Positions 33,740 through 42,183 of a DNA stretch of 43,777 nt are shown here, in pieces. Origin of the DNA: Bacilli bacterium (GTDB taxonomy: Bacteria > Bacillota_I > Bacilli_A > ML615J-28 > CAG-313); assembly GCA_017463365.1 (NCBI GenBank), contig JAFTPH010000039.1, positions 1 to 43,777 on the forward strand, given 5' to 3'. How positions within the stretch are numbered: position 1 is the first letter of the stretch; each line of letters opens with the position of its first letter. A program made the position numbers and the translations under genes. A model generated the notes under the pieces. That model searched no databases, was not told where the DNA came from, and saw nothing but the letters and a program-made list of their open reading frames with translations.

Positions 33740-36052
33740 ATGATTAAATGTTATGATGATTGTATAAAAAATATATATAGTAATAAAAAAATAGTTATTG
33801 GCTTAACTGGTAAAACTGGATCAGGATGCTCGACAGTTGCAAAGCTACTTAGCTACAATGACTTTAAGAAATTTAAATTTAAAAAGATTAATCAGTATGG
33901 TTTTTCTTTAGAAGAAGAAAAAAAACACAAAATTATTTTAGATTATTTATCAAAGGATTCTATATGGAAAGGATTTAGAATAATAAAAGTAAGTAATTTA
34001 ATTATAGATTTTATAATATCAAAGGATTCAGCAGAATTTGAAAAGTATGTAAAAAATTGTTTGAAACAGAATAAAACGAATGAATCTGATTATATCTCAA
34101 TATCTGATTATGAGTCGTTCATATCAAATATAAAAAAAATTATTGATGAAGGACATATAATCTATAATCATTATCATGATGATTCAGGAATGATTATAAA
34201 AGATTTAAGTGATGAGTATTATTTTGATAAACTACAAGAAATTTCTGAAAAAAGTAAATCTGAACTTGTTAAATATAATATTACAGTGCGTGTTGAAGGT
34301 AAAAATGTCAAATCAAATTGTTATTATTACTTATTACAAAAAATTGGGAATAATATTAGGGCATCAGGTGAACCATATAGTAATATATTTAGTGGTAACC
34401 ATTTCTCAATAATAGCATCTAAAATTAAGGAAATTATTGATAATTATCAAGATGATTCAGCTAGATTTTGTATTGATGCAATAAGAAATCAGTTTGAAGC
34501 AACGTATTTGAAGGAACATTGTAGTAACTTTTATTTAGTATCTGTTAATACAGAAGAGAAAAGTAGAAGAGAGAGATTACAATCCTTAATGACTTTAGAA
34601 ATGTATGACAGTTTAAATTATATAGAATATCCAAAGAAGAAAAATTCTATCGAAGAAACATTTTATCATCAAAATATTCAAAAGTGTTTAGAAATCACAG
34701 ATATTCATTTATATAATGGAAATGACAATGTTAGAGAATTGCATAATTTAACTATTCAAATATTGAAGTATATTGGATTAATATTACACCCTGGACTTAT
34801 TACACCAAATAAAATAGAAAGATGTATGCAAATAGCTTATGAGGCTAGAATTAATTCAGGATGTTTATCTAGAAAAGTTGGAGCTGTAATAACTGATGAA
34901 AACTATATGGTCAAATCTATTGGTTGGAATGAAGTGCCTAGTTGCCAAATGCCGTGTAATCTTCGTACATTTAATGATTTGATTAGTTCGGATAAAAATT
35001 GCTTTAGCGAATTTGAATTACAAGATGAAAAATTTAGAGAATTATGCAAAAGTATTAATGATATGATACCTCATGATAAACTAATTGGTTTACCTTATTC
35101 ATATTGTTTTAAAGATATTTTCAATTATTTAAATAAATCAAATAATCAAGTTCATACAAGGGCATTACATGCAGAAGAAAATGCTTTTTTAAACATTTCT
35201 AAATATGGAGGTATTGGTTTAAAGGGAGGAAATTTGTTTGTTACTGCTAGTCCCTGTGAGTTATGTGCAAAAAAATCATACCAATTTGGTATTAAAAATA
35301 TCTATTATATAGATCCGTACCCTGGAATTTCAAAGAATCATATTCTTAAATTTAATGAGGAGCATGATCCACAAATGATTTTATATTCTGGTGCAATAGG
35401 TTCAGCTTATCTAAATTTGTATATGCCTAAGATATCAATGAAGGATGAATTAGAGCTAATTACCGGGATTAATCATAAAAATATAAAATTTCCAATAACT
35501 GATTCATTTGATATTGAATGTGAAGAAGTAAGATTAATTATTAAAAACGATGCATATGTATATCAACGTATAATAGAAGGAATTGTAACATCTCAAACAT
35601 TAAAAAAAATTGATAGACAGATTTTATTTATCAACGCAAAAACAAAGAATTGGAAAAGATTAAAAGGCGAAGGGTACAATGAATGTGAATTTAAGTTTAT
35701 TGATATGGGATTAGAGTCTATACAGAGATTTGTTTTTTCTAATAAACTTCGTGTCGGAGAGACGTTTAAAATTGGTTTAGAAGTTGAAATAACTGATGCG
35801 TTTTCAATGGATAAATTTTTACTAAATAAAATAATTAACAAGACAAATAAATTAATTTTAAAAATAATTAACCAAAGAGACAGTGAATTAATCGCTGTAT
35901 CTTCAAAGATATTTAATGATGAAAAAAGAGTGAATAAAGTAATTGATATACCAGTAGCATGTGAAAAAAATCCTAGTAATAATATTACTGAATATTATTC
36001 TGAATTTAATTACCCAAGTAAAGACTATTTTTATGAAATCGACTGGGAATAA
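33740..36052 (+). CDS. AvcD-like antiphage deoxycytidylate deaminase with P-loop domain
   Basis: Residues ~15-330 are a P-loop NTPase-like domain with GLTGKTGSGCST (21-32); the Walker A lysine position is Cys30. Residues ~360-580 are a zinc nucleotide deaminase: HAE at 477-479 supplies the zinc His and catalytic Glu, and PCELC at 505-509 gives two zinc Cys. This two-domain layout is that of AvcD/dCTP-deaminase defence proteins, which drain dCTP/dCMP during phage attack. A further ~190 C-terminal residues, without a recognised family, make the protein longer (770) than the usual ~530-residue AvcD. It shares the ABC-3C operon. AvcD is normally held by an RNA antitoxin; a short transcript starts just downstream. 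Confidence 0.85.
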   Translation: MIKCYDDCIKNIYSNKKIVIGLTGKTGSGCSTVAKLLSYNDFKKFKFKKINQYGFSLEEEKKHKIILDYLSKDSIWKGFRIIKVSNLIIDFIISKDSAEFEKYVKNCLKQNKTNESDYISISDYESFISNIKKIIDEGHIIYNHYHDDSGMIIKDLSDEYYFDKLQEISEKSKSELVKYNITVRVEGKNVKSNCYYYLLQKIGNNIRASGEPYSNIFSGNHFSIIASKIKEIIDNYQDDSARFCIDAIRNQFEATYLKEHCSNFYLVSVNTEEKSRRERLQSLMTLEMYDSLNYIEYPKKKNSIEETFYHQNIQKCLEITDIHLYNGNDNVRELHNLTIQILKYIGLILHPGLITPNKIERCMQIAYEARINSGCLSRKVGAVITDENYMVKSIGWNEVPSCQMPCNLRTFNDLISSDKNCFSEFELQDEKFRELCKSINDMIPHDKLIGLPYSYCFKDIFNYLNKSNNQVHTRALHAEENAFLNISKYGGIGLKGGNLFVTASPCELCAKKSYQFGIKNIYYIDPYPGISKNHILKFNEEHDPQMILYSGAIGSAYLNLYMPKISMKDELELITGINHKNIKFPITDSFDIECEEVRLIIKNDAYVYQRIIEGIVTSQTLKKIDRQILFINAKTKNWKRLKGEGYNECEFKFIDMGLESIQRFVFSNKLRVGETFKIGLEVEITDAFSMDKFLLNKIINKTNKLILKIINQRDSELIAVSSKIFNDEKRVNKVIDIPVACEKNPSNNITEYYSEFNYPSKDYFYEIDWE

Positions 36053-36067
36053 AAAAGAATAAATTTA

Positions 36068-36096
36068 TTGAAAAAATAAGTTAAGTGTGATATAAT
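36068..36096 (+). promoter_or_regulatory. Strong promoter behind the deaminase gene
   Basis: TTGAAA (36068-36073), exactly 17 bases, TATAAT (36091-36096). It begins 16 bases after the deaminase stop and drives a short transcript with no normal gene. Confidence 0.75.
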
Positions 36097-36102
36097 AATA
36101 AT

Positions 36103-36252
36103 GAAATAAATATGGAGTGTGTGGTTATGATAGTTTGTTAGGTTTAAATAATAAAGTAAAGAATGATACTATTGTGTTAAATAGTAATAGTAAAAAAAAG
36201 AAAAAATGAAGAAAACTGCGTTGCAAATCTAGAATATGTAACGCAGTTTTAA
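36103..36252 (+). ncRNA. Candidate ~150-nt transcript between the deaminase and GP88-like genes
   Basis: It is bounded by a near-consensus promoter and a hairpin (AAAACTGCGTT, 36212-36222, with AACGCAGTTTT, 36240-36250). Inside, GGAG precedes ATG at 36127, but that frame stops after four codons. The neighbouring frame reads DSLLGLNNKVKNDTIVLNSN and a run of Lys before TGA at about 36206-36208. A single base missing after the ATG would explain this, so it may be a small broken gene. Alternatively it is a non-coding RNA; AvcD proteins are known to be paired with a small RNA antitoxin. Position rather than sequence supports that idea. Confidence 0.45.
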
Positions 36253-36364
36253 ATTTAGTAAATAAGAAAAAACTAAATTCTATGCAAAAAATAATTTATA
36301 TGATATAATATTAATGGAAAATTTAATTTATTTGTTTGAGATTATGTATAAGGAGTGTGTTATC

Positions 36365-37129
36365 ATGCTATATAAACGACCATTTGTTACTGAAGAAAAA
36401 AGAGTAAACAGAAAAAAAATTATGAATGACAGATGCAGAAATAATGATTTTGAGTATAACCGTGATTATATGAGTGATATTCCAAATGGACTAGAATCCG
36501 GAAATAAAAAAACACTAGATTCAGGAACTAATTATGATAAAATATTTATTTGGAATATGCCTTATGTAAGTACGTGTCCCGGAATGACAAAATGGTGCAT
36601 TAATAATTGCTATAATGCTGATAATAGAGAAGATGTTTACCCTATTAAACAATGGATTAGAAATTTGCATGATTTTTTATATCAAAAAGAGAAATTGTAT
36701 GAAGTTATTTGCAATCAAATTTCATTATTTAAAGGGCAAAAAGTAGCAATTAGATTTCACTCTTCAGGGGACTTTTTTTCTGTTGAATACATTGATTTTT
36801 GGATTAAAATAGCAAAAAGATTTCCAAGTGTCCATTTTTGGGGATATACAAGATCGTGGAGCGTTAGCAGTTTAAGAGAAAAAATTATTGAGTTAAACTC
36901 ATTGGGAAATGTTACATTGTTTGCATCGGTCGATGATTTTTCACAAATAGACAAATTTGAACAGCTAAATAAAAGCTTTGTTTTAGAAAAGGAAAATTTT
37001 GAAAAAATTATTAATAATTCTAACTATTTTATTTGCCCAGAACAAATAAGACTAACGAATGGATGTGCTGATTGTGGAAATTGCATAACTAATAAAGCAA
37101 AGAAAGATATAGTTTTTATAGTGCATTAA
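36365..37129 (+). CDS. GP88-like Cys-motif protein
   Basis: STCPGMTKWCINNCYNAD (about 69-86) gives C-x6-C-x3-C. The middle has VAIRFHSSGDFFSVEYIDFW with FWGYTRSW, and the C-terminus CPEQIRLTNGCADCGNC has four more Cys. These are the features of the phage/plasmid gene-product-88 family. The Cys arrangement suggests an iron-sulfur or radical-SAM-like enzyme, but that is inference; the reaction is not known. The ATG at 36365 follows AAGGAG by nine bases; an upstream in-frame ATG at 36314 is at the predicted transcription start (TATAAT 36304-36309). First gene of a four-gene operon (next start 15 bases after its stop). Confidence 0.7.
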   Translation: MLYKRPFVTEEKRVNRKKIMNDRCRNNDFEYNRDYMSDIPNGLESGNKKTLDSGTNYDKIFIWNMPYVSTCPGMTKWCINNCYNADNREDVYPIKQWIRNLHDFLYQKEKLYEVICNQISLFKGQKVAIRFHSSGDFFSVEYIDFWIKIAKRFPSVHFWGYTRSWSVSSLREKIIELNSLGNVTLFASVDDFSQIDKFEQLNKSFVLEKENFEKIINNSNYFICPEQIRLTNGCADCGNCITNKAKKDIVFIVH

Positions 37130-37143
37130 TCAAAGGAGGAAAA

Positions 37144-38388
37144 ATGAATAAAGGATATTTAATTTTAGTCGGTGGAAGTAGCGGTTCAGGAAAAACATTG
37201 CTCATAAATCATATAATAGAAAATTATAATAACTATGTGCGACCTATTTCTTATACTACTAGAGAAAAAAGAAAAGATGAAAATAATAACGAATATGTGT
37301 TTATAAGTAAGGAACAATTTTCAATATTTAAAGAATTAAATTATCTTTATAACATTGATTTTGTGTATGAAAATTATTATGCTATGGATAAAAATTCAAT
37401 TGATTATTATATAAATAGAGGATATAATGTTATAAAAGAGATTCACCCAGAAAATCAAAAAAAAATAAAAAATGAGGGTACATATAATTGCATAAGAATT
37501 TTAATAGAATCAAATATAACAACAAAAGCAGAGAGAAAAGAAGACATTGAATATTATAAGGTTTTATCAAAAAATGAATTTGATATTATTGTTAATAATT
37601 GTAATTCTGAAAATATTTCCACTATTGCTAAATATGTCATACATAAAATAGAAAATGTTTTAAAATATTATGATGTTTTTCCATCGGGCGGAGAGATTGA
37701 TGTCGTAAATAATAATGGGTATAATAAAATAGCTAAATATTTTGATGATGAGAAACGTATTACAACTAAAAATTTTCATGATATGTCATATTCTTTCTTT
37801 AAGAATATAATTGAATCTAATCTTTTGAATAATAAGAGTGTACTAGAGATCGGATCCGGCAGGGGATGGTTGAGAAATAATTTTACTTGGAATAAGACTA
37901 CTAGTTATACTTCTGTTGATATATCAGAAGAGATGAACAATATGATACCAGTGGAAAAAACTACTACAAAAAGTGCAAGAAATCTCCCTTTTAGCTGTGA
38001 ATCTTTCGATGCTGTTATATGCTCTTTAGCTGATCCATTTTTTTACCCAGAAGCTATTTCAGAAATCTTTAGAGTTTTAAAACAAAAAGGTTTACTGATT
38101 TTTAGTATACCTACAAAAGAATGGTCTTCTTCTATTAGGATGGATGATATATATACTTATTTCTTATTACCAGATGGTCAACTTGCTAAGGTTTACTCAT
38201 TTACATTTTTTGAAAATGAATTAAAATCAATACTTAAGAGTGTAGGATTTGAAATTGAATTATTTTTAAAAATTGGAATAAATAACTTAATTTCAAAGGA
38301 TATTTCACCTGTGATTAAAGATGCGATTAATAATACAATGAATAACGAACTGCCAATTATATTTTGTGTTAAATGTTATAAGGAGTAG
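37144..38388 (+). CDS. Fusion of guanylate-kinase-like domain and SAM-dependent methyltransferase
   Basis: Residues ~1-170 resemble guanylate kinase: P-loop GGSSGSGKT (10-18), then the GMP-binding block RPISYTTREKRKDE (33-46) and EYVFIS. Residues ~190-410 are a class I methyltransferase: motif I VLEIGSGRGW (233-242), VDISEEM, the SFDAVICSLADPFFYPEA segment and FRVLKQKGLLIFSIP, as in small-molecule methyltransferases. Family facts do not say what is modified; a nucleotide or its derivative is a natural guess, because the kinase half should bind a nucleoside monophosphate. The later conserved Arg and Asp of the kinase lid are not obvious, so it may bind rather than phosphorylate. AAAGGAGG precedes the ATG. 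The next gene follows after two bases. Confidence 0.82.
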   Translation: MNKGYLILVGGSSGSGKTLLINHIIENYNNYVRPISYTTREKRKDENNNEYVFISKEQFSIFKELNYLYNIDFVYENYYAMDKNSIDYYINRGYNVIKEIHPENQKKIKNEGTYNCIRILIESNITTKAERKEDIEYYKVLSKNEFDIIVNNCNSENISTIAKYVIHKIENVLKYYDVFPSGGEIDVVNNNGYNKIAKYFDDEKRITTKNFHDMSYSFFKNIIESNLLNNKSVLEIGSGRGWLRNNFTWNKTTSYTSVDISEEMNNMIPVEKTTTKSARNLPFSCESFDAVICSLADPFFYPEAISEIFRVLKQKGLLIFSIPTKEWSSSIRMDDIYTYFLLPDGQLAKVYSFTFFENELKSILKSVGFEIELFLKIGINNLISKDISPVIKDAINNTMNNELPIIFCVKCYKE

Positions 38389-38390
38389 CT

Positions 38391-39137
38391 ATGGAAAAAA
38401 AAATAATCCTAAAAAAAGTATACAAGATAATGGATTTATATAAAAAAGGATTACTAGGCGGAGATATTATGCCAGAAGATAAGAATCCCCATCTAAATAA
38501 TGATTATGAAATGAATCTGATTTATTTTACACTACCAATGGCTTTAAATTATCAAAGAAATTCATATAAACTGTGGGAAGCAGCTCTATCGTCGTATAAT
38601 GACGAGTATATAAAAGATATTTTCGATTTAAATAAAGTTGTAAGTATGGACAATAGTTTATTGAAGCAAAAACTATTGAAATACAAATTAGCGCTTCAAC
38701 CTAATAAACACACTGAAATATGGAAAAAACTTTGTTGTACTTTTTTTGAAAGATTTAATGGTAAAATTTCTAATTTCTTAACTGAATTTGACTATGATAT
38801 TGAACAAATAAAAACATTTATACAAAAAAATAAAAAAATGTTCCCATATTTATCAGGAAAAAAAATATGTAATTATTGGCTTTATGTTTTGGAGCAATAT
38901 GTCTCAATAAAGTTTAAAAATAGAAAATTTATAAATGTTGCCCCTGATACACATATTATTCAATCAAGTTTGAAATTAGGATTAATATCGAAAGAAGAGT
39001 TTCAGAGTAATAATGTCGCAGATATTGTAATTGAGCGATGGCAAGAACTTTTAATTGATGAAGATATAGAACCGATTGATGTGCATACACCTTTATGGTT
39101 GTGGAGTAGGGGAGGATTTCAAATCGATGTACAATAA
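38391..39137 (+). CDS. HhH-GPD (DNA N-glycosylase)-like protein
   Basis: FPYLSGKKICNYWLYVLEQY (151-170) resembles the helix-hairpin-helix of the glycosylase superfamily. APDTHIIQSSLKLGLI (184-199) places Asp186 where EndoIII/MutY-type enzymes have their catalytic Asp (V-D-T-H). LPMALNYQRNSYKLWEAAL and KLALQPNKHTEIW are strongly patterned, as in a conserved family, but I cannot name it. No Cys4 iron-sulfur cluster is present at the end. It may recognise or act on a modified base; that is inference. Its ribosome site AAGGAG lies in the preceding stop region. It overlaps the next gene by 11 bases. Confidence 0.6.
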   Translation: MEKKIILKKVYKIMDLYKKGLLGGDIMPEDKNPHLNNDYEMNLIYFTLPMALNYQRNSYKLWEAALSSYNDEYIKDIFDLNKVVSMDNSLLKQKLLKYKLALQPNKHTEIWKKLCCTFFERFNGKISNFLTEFDYDIEQIKTFIQKNKKMFPYLSGKKICNYWLYVLEQYVSIKFKNRKFINVAPDTHIIQSSLKLGLISKEEFQSNNVADIVIERWQELLIDEDIEPIDVHTPLWLWSRGGFQIDVQ

Positions 39138-40179
39138 ATTTAAAATTGGTTTTATATTCAATGATGAATATATTAACTTTATTGAAAAAATTAATAACAG
39201 TAGTGTTCATAAAATAGTAGAAGTTTATGGTTCGATTAGAGAACTCAGCTATCTATCTGCTAGACCTAAAGACAGAGTTCCGGACATTTCTCGAGACGAG
39301 TTTAAGAAATATTTAAATAAGTTAAAAGATATATCAGTTGATTTTAATTATACTTTAAACTCAACTGATATTGGAAGTAAAGAAGATATATTTAAAAATA
39401 CCGAGGAAATTAAAGAATTTATAAAGTTTTTAATTGATGCTGGTGTTAAAATTTTTACTATATCATTGCCTATATTGGCTAAGTTTATAAGGGAAATTAG
39501 CTCTAGCGTTCAAATTGAATTAAGTACAATAATTAAACTTGAATCTGTTTCACAAATAACTATATGGAAAAAAATTTTTAACATTTCTAGAGTTTGTATG
39601 AATATTTCTAAGAATAGAGAAATTCTTTTTTTAGAAAGAGCTATGGATTATTGCAAAAAAGAAGATATTGATGTTAACTTAATAGTGAATGAATTCTGTG
39701 GTAATGGGGTTGATAATATATGTACAACATCAGGGTGTATATATAGAGATCATTGTTATTCACTGCACTCAAAAGATTATACATCAAATGATAGTGATAA
39801 TTTAGATGGTTATCCTTTTAGTTATTGCTCTAAACTTAGAAATGATGAATTAATATGGCTAAAACTAAATTTTATTAGGCCTGAGGATTTAAAAATGTAT
39901 AATAAAATAGGAATAAACTTTTTTAAGATTACAGGTAGAACTGGTACCATTCAATATATGGAAAAAATAGTAAATGCTTATATGACTCAAAGATGGGATG
40001 GAACTTTACAGGAATTATGGTTTAATCAAATATATAATTCTAAAAAAATTAATATAAAAAATTCAAATTTAGAGGGATTTATAAACTATTGGTTTGAGAA
40101 TAAAAATCATTTGTGTTCTAATAATGTCTGTGGTGTAACATGTAAGTACTGTAATTCTTTTTTTGAAAAAATCATTTAA
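39127..40179 (+). CDS. Peptidase U32-family (iron-sulfur hydroxylase-like) protein
   Basis: The U32 signature appears as FFKITGRTG (266-273; family consensus L-K-I-E-G-R). Before it lies a Cys-rich block at 191, 199, 204, 210 and 234, in the place where UbiU/UbiV, RlhA and TrhP bind a 4Fe-4S cluster. The N-terminal ~190 residues fit the TIM-barrel (TISLPILAKFI, IELSTIIKLES). A second Cys cluster (C-x4-C-x3-C-x2-C) closes the protein. Studied U32 proteins hydroxylate RNA bases or ubiquinone using prephenate and oxygen or other routes, not peptides. The ATG at 39127 follows GGGGAGG by 11 bases; frames before it lie within the previous gene. Last gene of the operon. Confidence 0.72.
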   Translation: MYNKFKIGFIFNDEYINFIEKINNSSVHKIVEVYGSIRELSYLSARPKDRVPDISRDEFKKYLNKLKDISVDFNYTLNSTDIGSKEDIFKNTEEIKEFIKFLIDAGVKIFTISLPILAKFIREISSSVQIELSTIIKLESVSQITIWKKIFNISRVCMNISKNREILFLERAMDYCKKEDIDVNLIVNEFCGNGVDNICTTSGCIYRDHCYSLHSKDYTSNDSDNLDGYPFSYCSKLRNDELIWLKLNFIRPEDLKMYNKIGINFFKITGRTGTIQYMEKIVNAYMTQRWDGTLQELWFNQIYNSKKINIKNSNLEGFINYWFENKNHLCSNNVCGVTCKYCNSFFEKII

Positions 40180-40206
40180 AAGATACTAATGAGCTGAGAT
40201 TATTTG

Positions 40207-40242
40207 GTTATAACTAATTATAAATTAGTTATAACTTTTTTT
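40207..40242 (+). terminator. Terminator of the four-gene operon
   Basis: GTTATAACTAAT (40207-40218) pairs with ATTAGTTATAAC (40224-40235), then T7. Confidence 0.85.
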
Positions 40243-40815
40243 ATTCTTCAAAATGATTTGATGTTTTTGGTTGACTTTTATATTAATTACAAAAGGGTAG
40301 TATTTTAATTGCAAAACTTAGGATAGGTAACCATAAAGTAAAGCGGTTTTACTAAAAAACAATAAAATTTTTACTAATTTTTTTTAAAAAACTATAACGT
40401 ATAAATTTATAATAATCATGCTTCTTGATTTATATTGTAATTTAATTACTTTCTATATTTATGTGAGTATTATTCTCTAGTTAAAAGCATAGCGGATAGA
40501 TTAAACTAGTATTCAAATAAATTACTGAGAGACCGCTATGAATGTTTTAAATCTAAAAATAAAATGTAAGATATTAGTTGCCTTTTAGTAATAGATATAA
40601 CAAAACATACAAAATTATGTTAGTTATATTTGACAAAACAATTATTATATTGTATAACGTCATTAAAAGTTTGAAAAATATAGGTAACAAAGTTTTTAAA
40701 TTTTTATTAAATATAATATTACTATCTTCTTTTCCATTATGTTTTATTATTGATTAAATGTAATAACTATGATAAAATGTTGATGTAGAAAATTTTATAA
40801 TAGAGGTATTTAAAT
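40243..40815. other. Gene-poor region with promoters and a stem-loop
   Basis: No credible gene in 570 bases. CATAGCGG (40488-40495) and CCGCTATG (40533-40540) can form an 8-bp stem round a 37-base loop that contains part of another inverted pair (CTAGTT/AACTAG). Two promoter-like pairs follow: TTGACA-N17-TATAAC (40630-40658) and TTGATT-N17-TAAAAT (40750-40778). The second is well placed for the small gene at 40816. The first has no gene of its own. Confidence 0.45.
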
Positions 40816-40992
40816 ATGTTTAATATAAATTTATCAATATATAAAGAAAGCAAGCAATATTTTCAATTAAATGATGATTTTTATGTTTGTGAAGTCAATT
40901 CAAATGCATATGTTACTGGTTTTGAGAAATATACTAGAATTAAAATTGCAAAACATTATGTGAAATATATATTAAGTGAAATTTATGGATAA
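40816..40992 (+). CDS. Small 58-aa protein copying the N-terminus of the downstream regulator
   Basis: MFNINLSIYKESKQYFQ matches MFKINLSIYKESKQYFQ, the first 17 residues of the regulator at 42244, with one change. The DNA match covers about 50 bases. The remaining 41 residues (LNDDFYVCEVNSNAYVTGFE, TRIKIAKHYVKYILSE) are unrelated to it. The promoter TTGATT-N17-TAAAAT at 40750-40778 and AGAGG nine bases before the ATG support expression. It is either a truncated and re-fused copy, left by recombination, or a small protein that competes with the regulator. No function is known. Confidence 0.5.
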   Translation: MFNINLSIYKESKQYFQLNDDFYVCEVNSNAYVTGFEKYTRIKIAKHYVKYILSEIYG

Positions 40993-41117
40993 AACTATTA
41001 TTTTCAAATTATTTTACGATTGTTAATATATTTTAGAATGTTTCAGTATAATCTTCATATCTATAGTAAAAGAAAATGGTAATTTAAAACAGCAATAATT
41101 TAAATACTCAAAATTTT

Positions 41118-41147
41118 AACGTAGTCATTGAATTGACTACGTTTTAT
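41118..41147 (+). terminator. Terminator after the small 58-aa gene
   Basis: AACGTAGTCA pairs with TGACTACGTT through a six-base loop, followed by TTATT. Confidence 0.75.
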
Positions 41148-41220
41148 TATGTTTTAATTATTAAAAAAATTATAATGATTATTTATCTATTTTAAAAAAA
41201 ATAAAATAATATTAATATGT

Positions 41221-41237
41221 TTCTCAAAAAATGAGAA
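41221..41237. promoter_or_regulatory. Operator-like palindrome upstream of the XRE gene
   Basis: TTCTCA, five A, TGAGAA: a perfect 6-bp inverted repeat about 45 bases before the -10 box TATAAT (41282-41287). A likely self-control site; inferred only. Confidence 0.4.
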
Positions 41238-41321
41238 TAATTATCTCGTTATGTGGTGTTTTTTTAAAAAATAATTTATGGTATAATTATGATTGAAAAA
41301 ATATAATATAAGGAGTTGAAC

Positions 41322-42077
41322 ATGTATTTAAGTAAGAATATTAAAGAATTTAGAGTTTCAAATAATATGACACAGGAATATTTAGCTAAATTATTGAATA
41401 CTACTTCAAAATCAATTTCTAGATGGGAACTAGGTATAACATTTCCTGAAATACCTAATTTAATTAAACTTTCAAATATTTTTGAAGTTTCTGTTGATGA
41501 TTTATTAGGTGTATCTGAAATTAGAATTGATAATTATTTGAAAGACTTAGAAAAAAAAGAATTAGAATTTGTTAAAAATCATGAATTAAATAAAATTCTT
41601 GAACTTTATCAAAAAGCATATATAGATTATCCTAATAATATTGAAATCATTAATTCATTAGTAAATATAATGACAAAAATATGTATAGATACAAAAGATA
41701 GTAAATATGTAAAAAATATAGTAGAGTTATCAGAAAAAATATTATTAGAATCTAAAAACGATATTATAACAACCAATGCAAAAAAAAATTTGGTATTAGT
41801 ATATAAATTAATTAATAATATAGAATTATCGAAAATTTATTGTAATGAATTATCTTGTGATTTGTTGACAAACGGAGATATCTTAAAGACTAGATATTTA
41901 AATGATGAAGAATTACAATATGCAGTTTATAATAATTTAAATAACTTGATAGATGAATTAATATTAGAATATGAATTTCTGAAAAATTATAATATTTTAG
42001 TTACATATGATGCCAAAAAGATTGTTTTAGATAAAATAAATCGATTATATAATATGATAAATAGTGGAGAAGTTTAA
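41322..42077 (+). CDS. XRE regulator with helical (TPR-like) C-terminal domain
   Basis: Residues ~1-65 are a Cro/C1 helix-turn-helix (FRVSNNMTQEYLAKLLNTTS, SISRWELGITFPEI, VDDLLG). Residues ~75-250 are helical with Tyr/Leu/Asn-rich pairs, resembling degenerate TPR units and perhaps ligand binding. AAGGAG lies six bases before the ATG at 41322; an in-frame TTG at 41316 directly follows that site and is not credible. It lies upstream of, and in the same direction as, a second regulator and a repeat-peptide gene, so it may belong to the same signalling locus. Function is unproven. Confidence 0.82.
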   Translation: MYLSKNIKEFRVSNNMTQEYLAKLLNTTSKSISRWELGITFPEIPNLIKLSNIFEVSVDDLLGVSEIRIDNYLKDLEKKELEFVKNHELNKILELYQKAYIDYPNNIEIINSLVNIMTKICIDTKDSKYVKNIVELSEKILLESKNDIITTNAKKNLVLVYKLINNIELSKIYCNELSCDLLTNGDILKTRYLNDEELQYAVYNNLNNLIDELILEYEFLKNYNILVTYDAKKIVLDKINRLYNMINSGEV

Positions 42078-42183
42078 TTATCATTTATATTAATTTAAAT
42101 AACTTCGAAAATATTTAAATTAATTTTTATACTTAAAAAGGTATGCTTTATGTGTTGTTATTGAAAACTTTTATGTTTTATTC

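Larger units (their letters stand above)
40993..41321. other. Noncoding stretch with terminator and palindrome before the XRE gene
   Basis: Contains the hairpin at 41118-41147, the TTCTCA/TGAGAA palindrome at 41221-41237 and TATAAT at 41282-41287. No gene is seen. Confidence 0.6.

Noticed and set aside
36089-36365. Possible duplication of a leader (GATATAATA then GGAGTGTGT near 36089-36120 and again at 36303-36360)
   Set aside because: The matches are short and consist mostly of a -10 box and a ribosome site, which recur for functional reasons.
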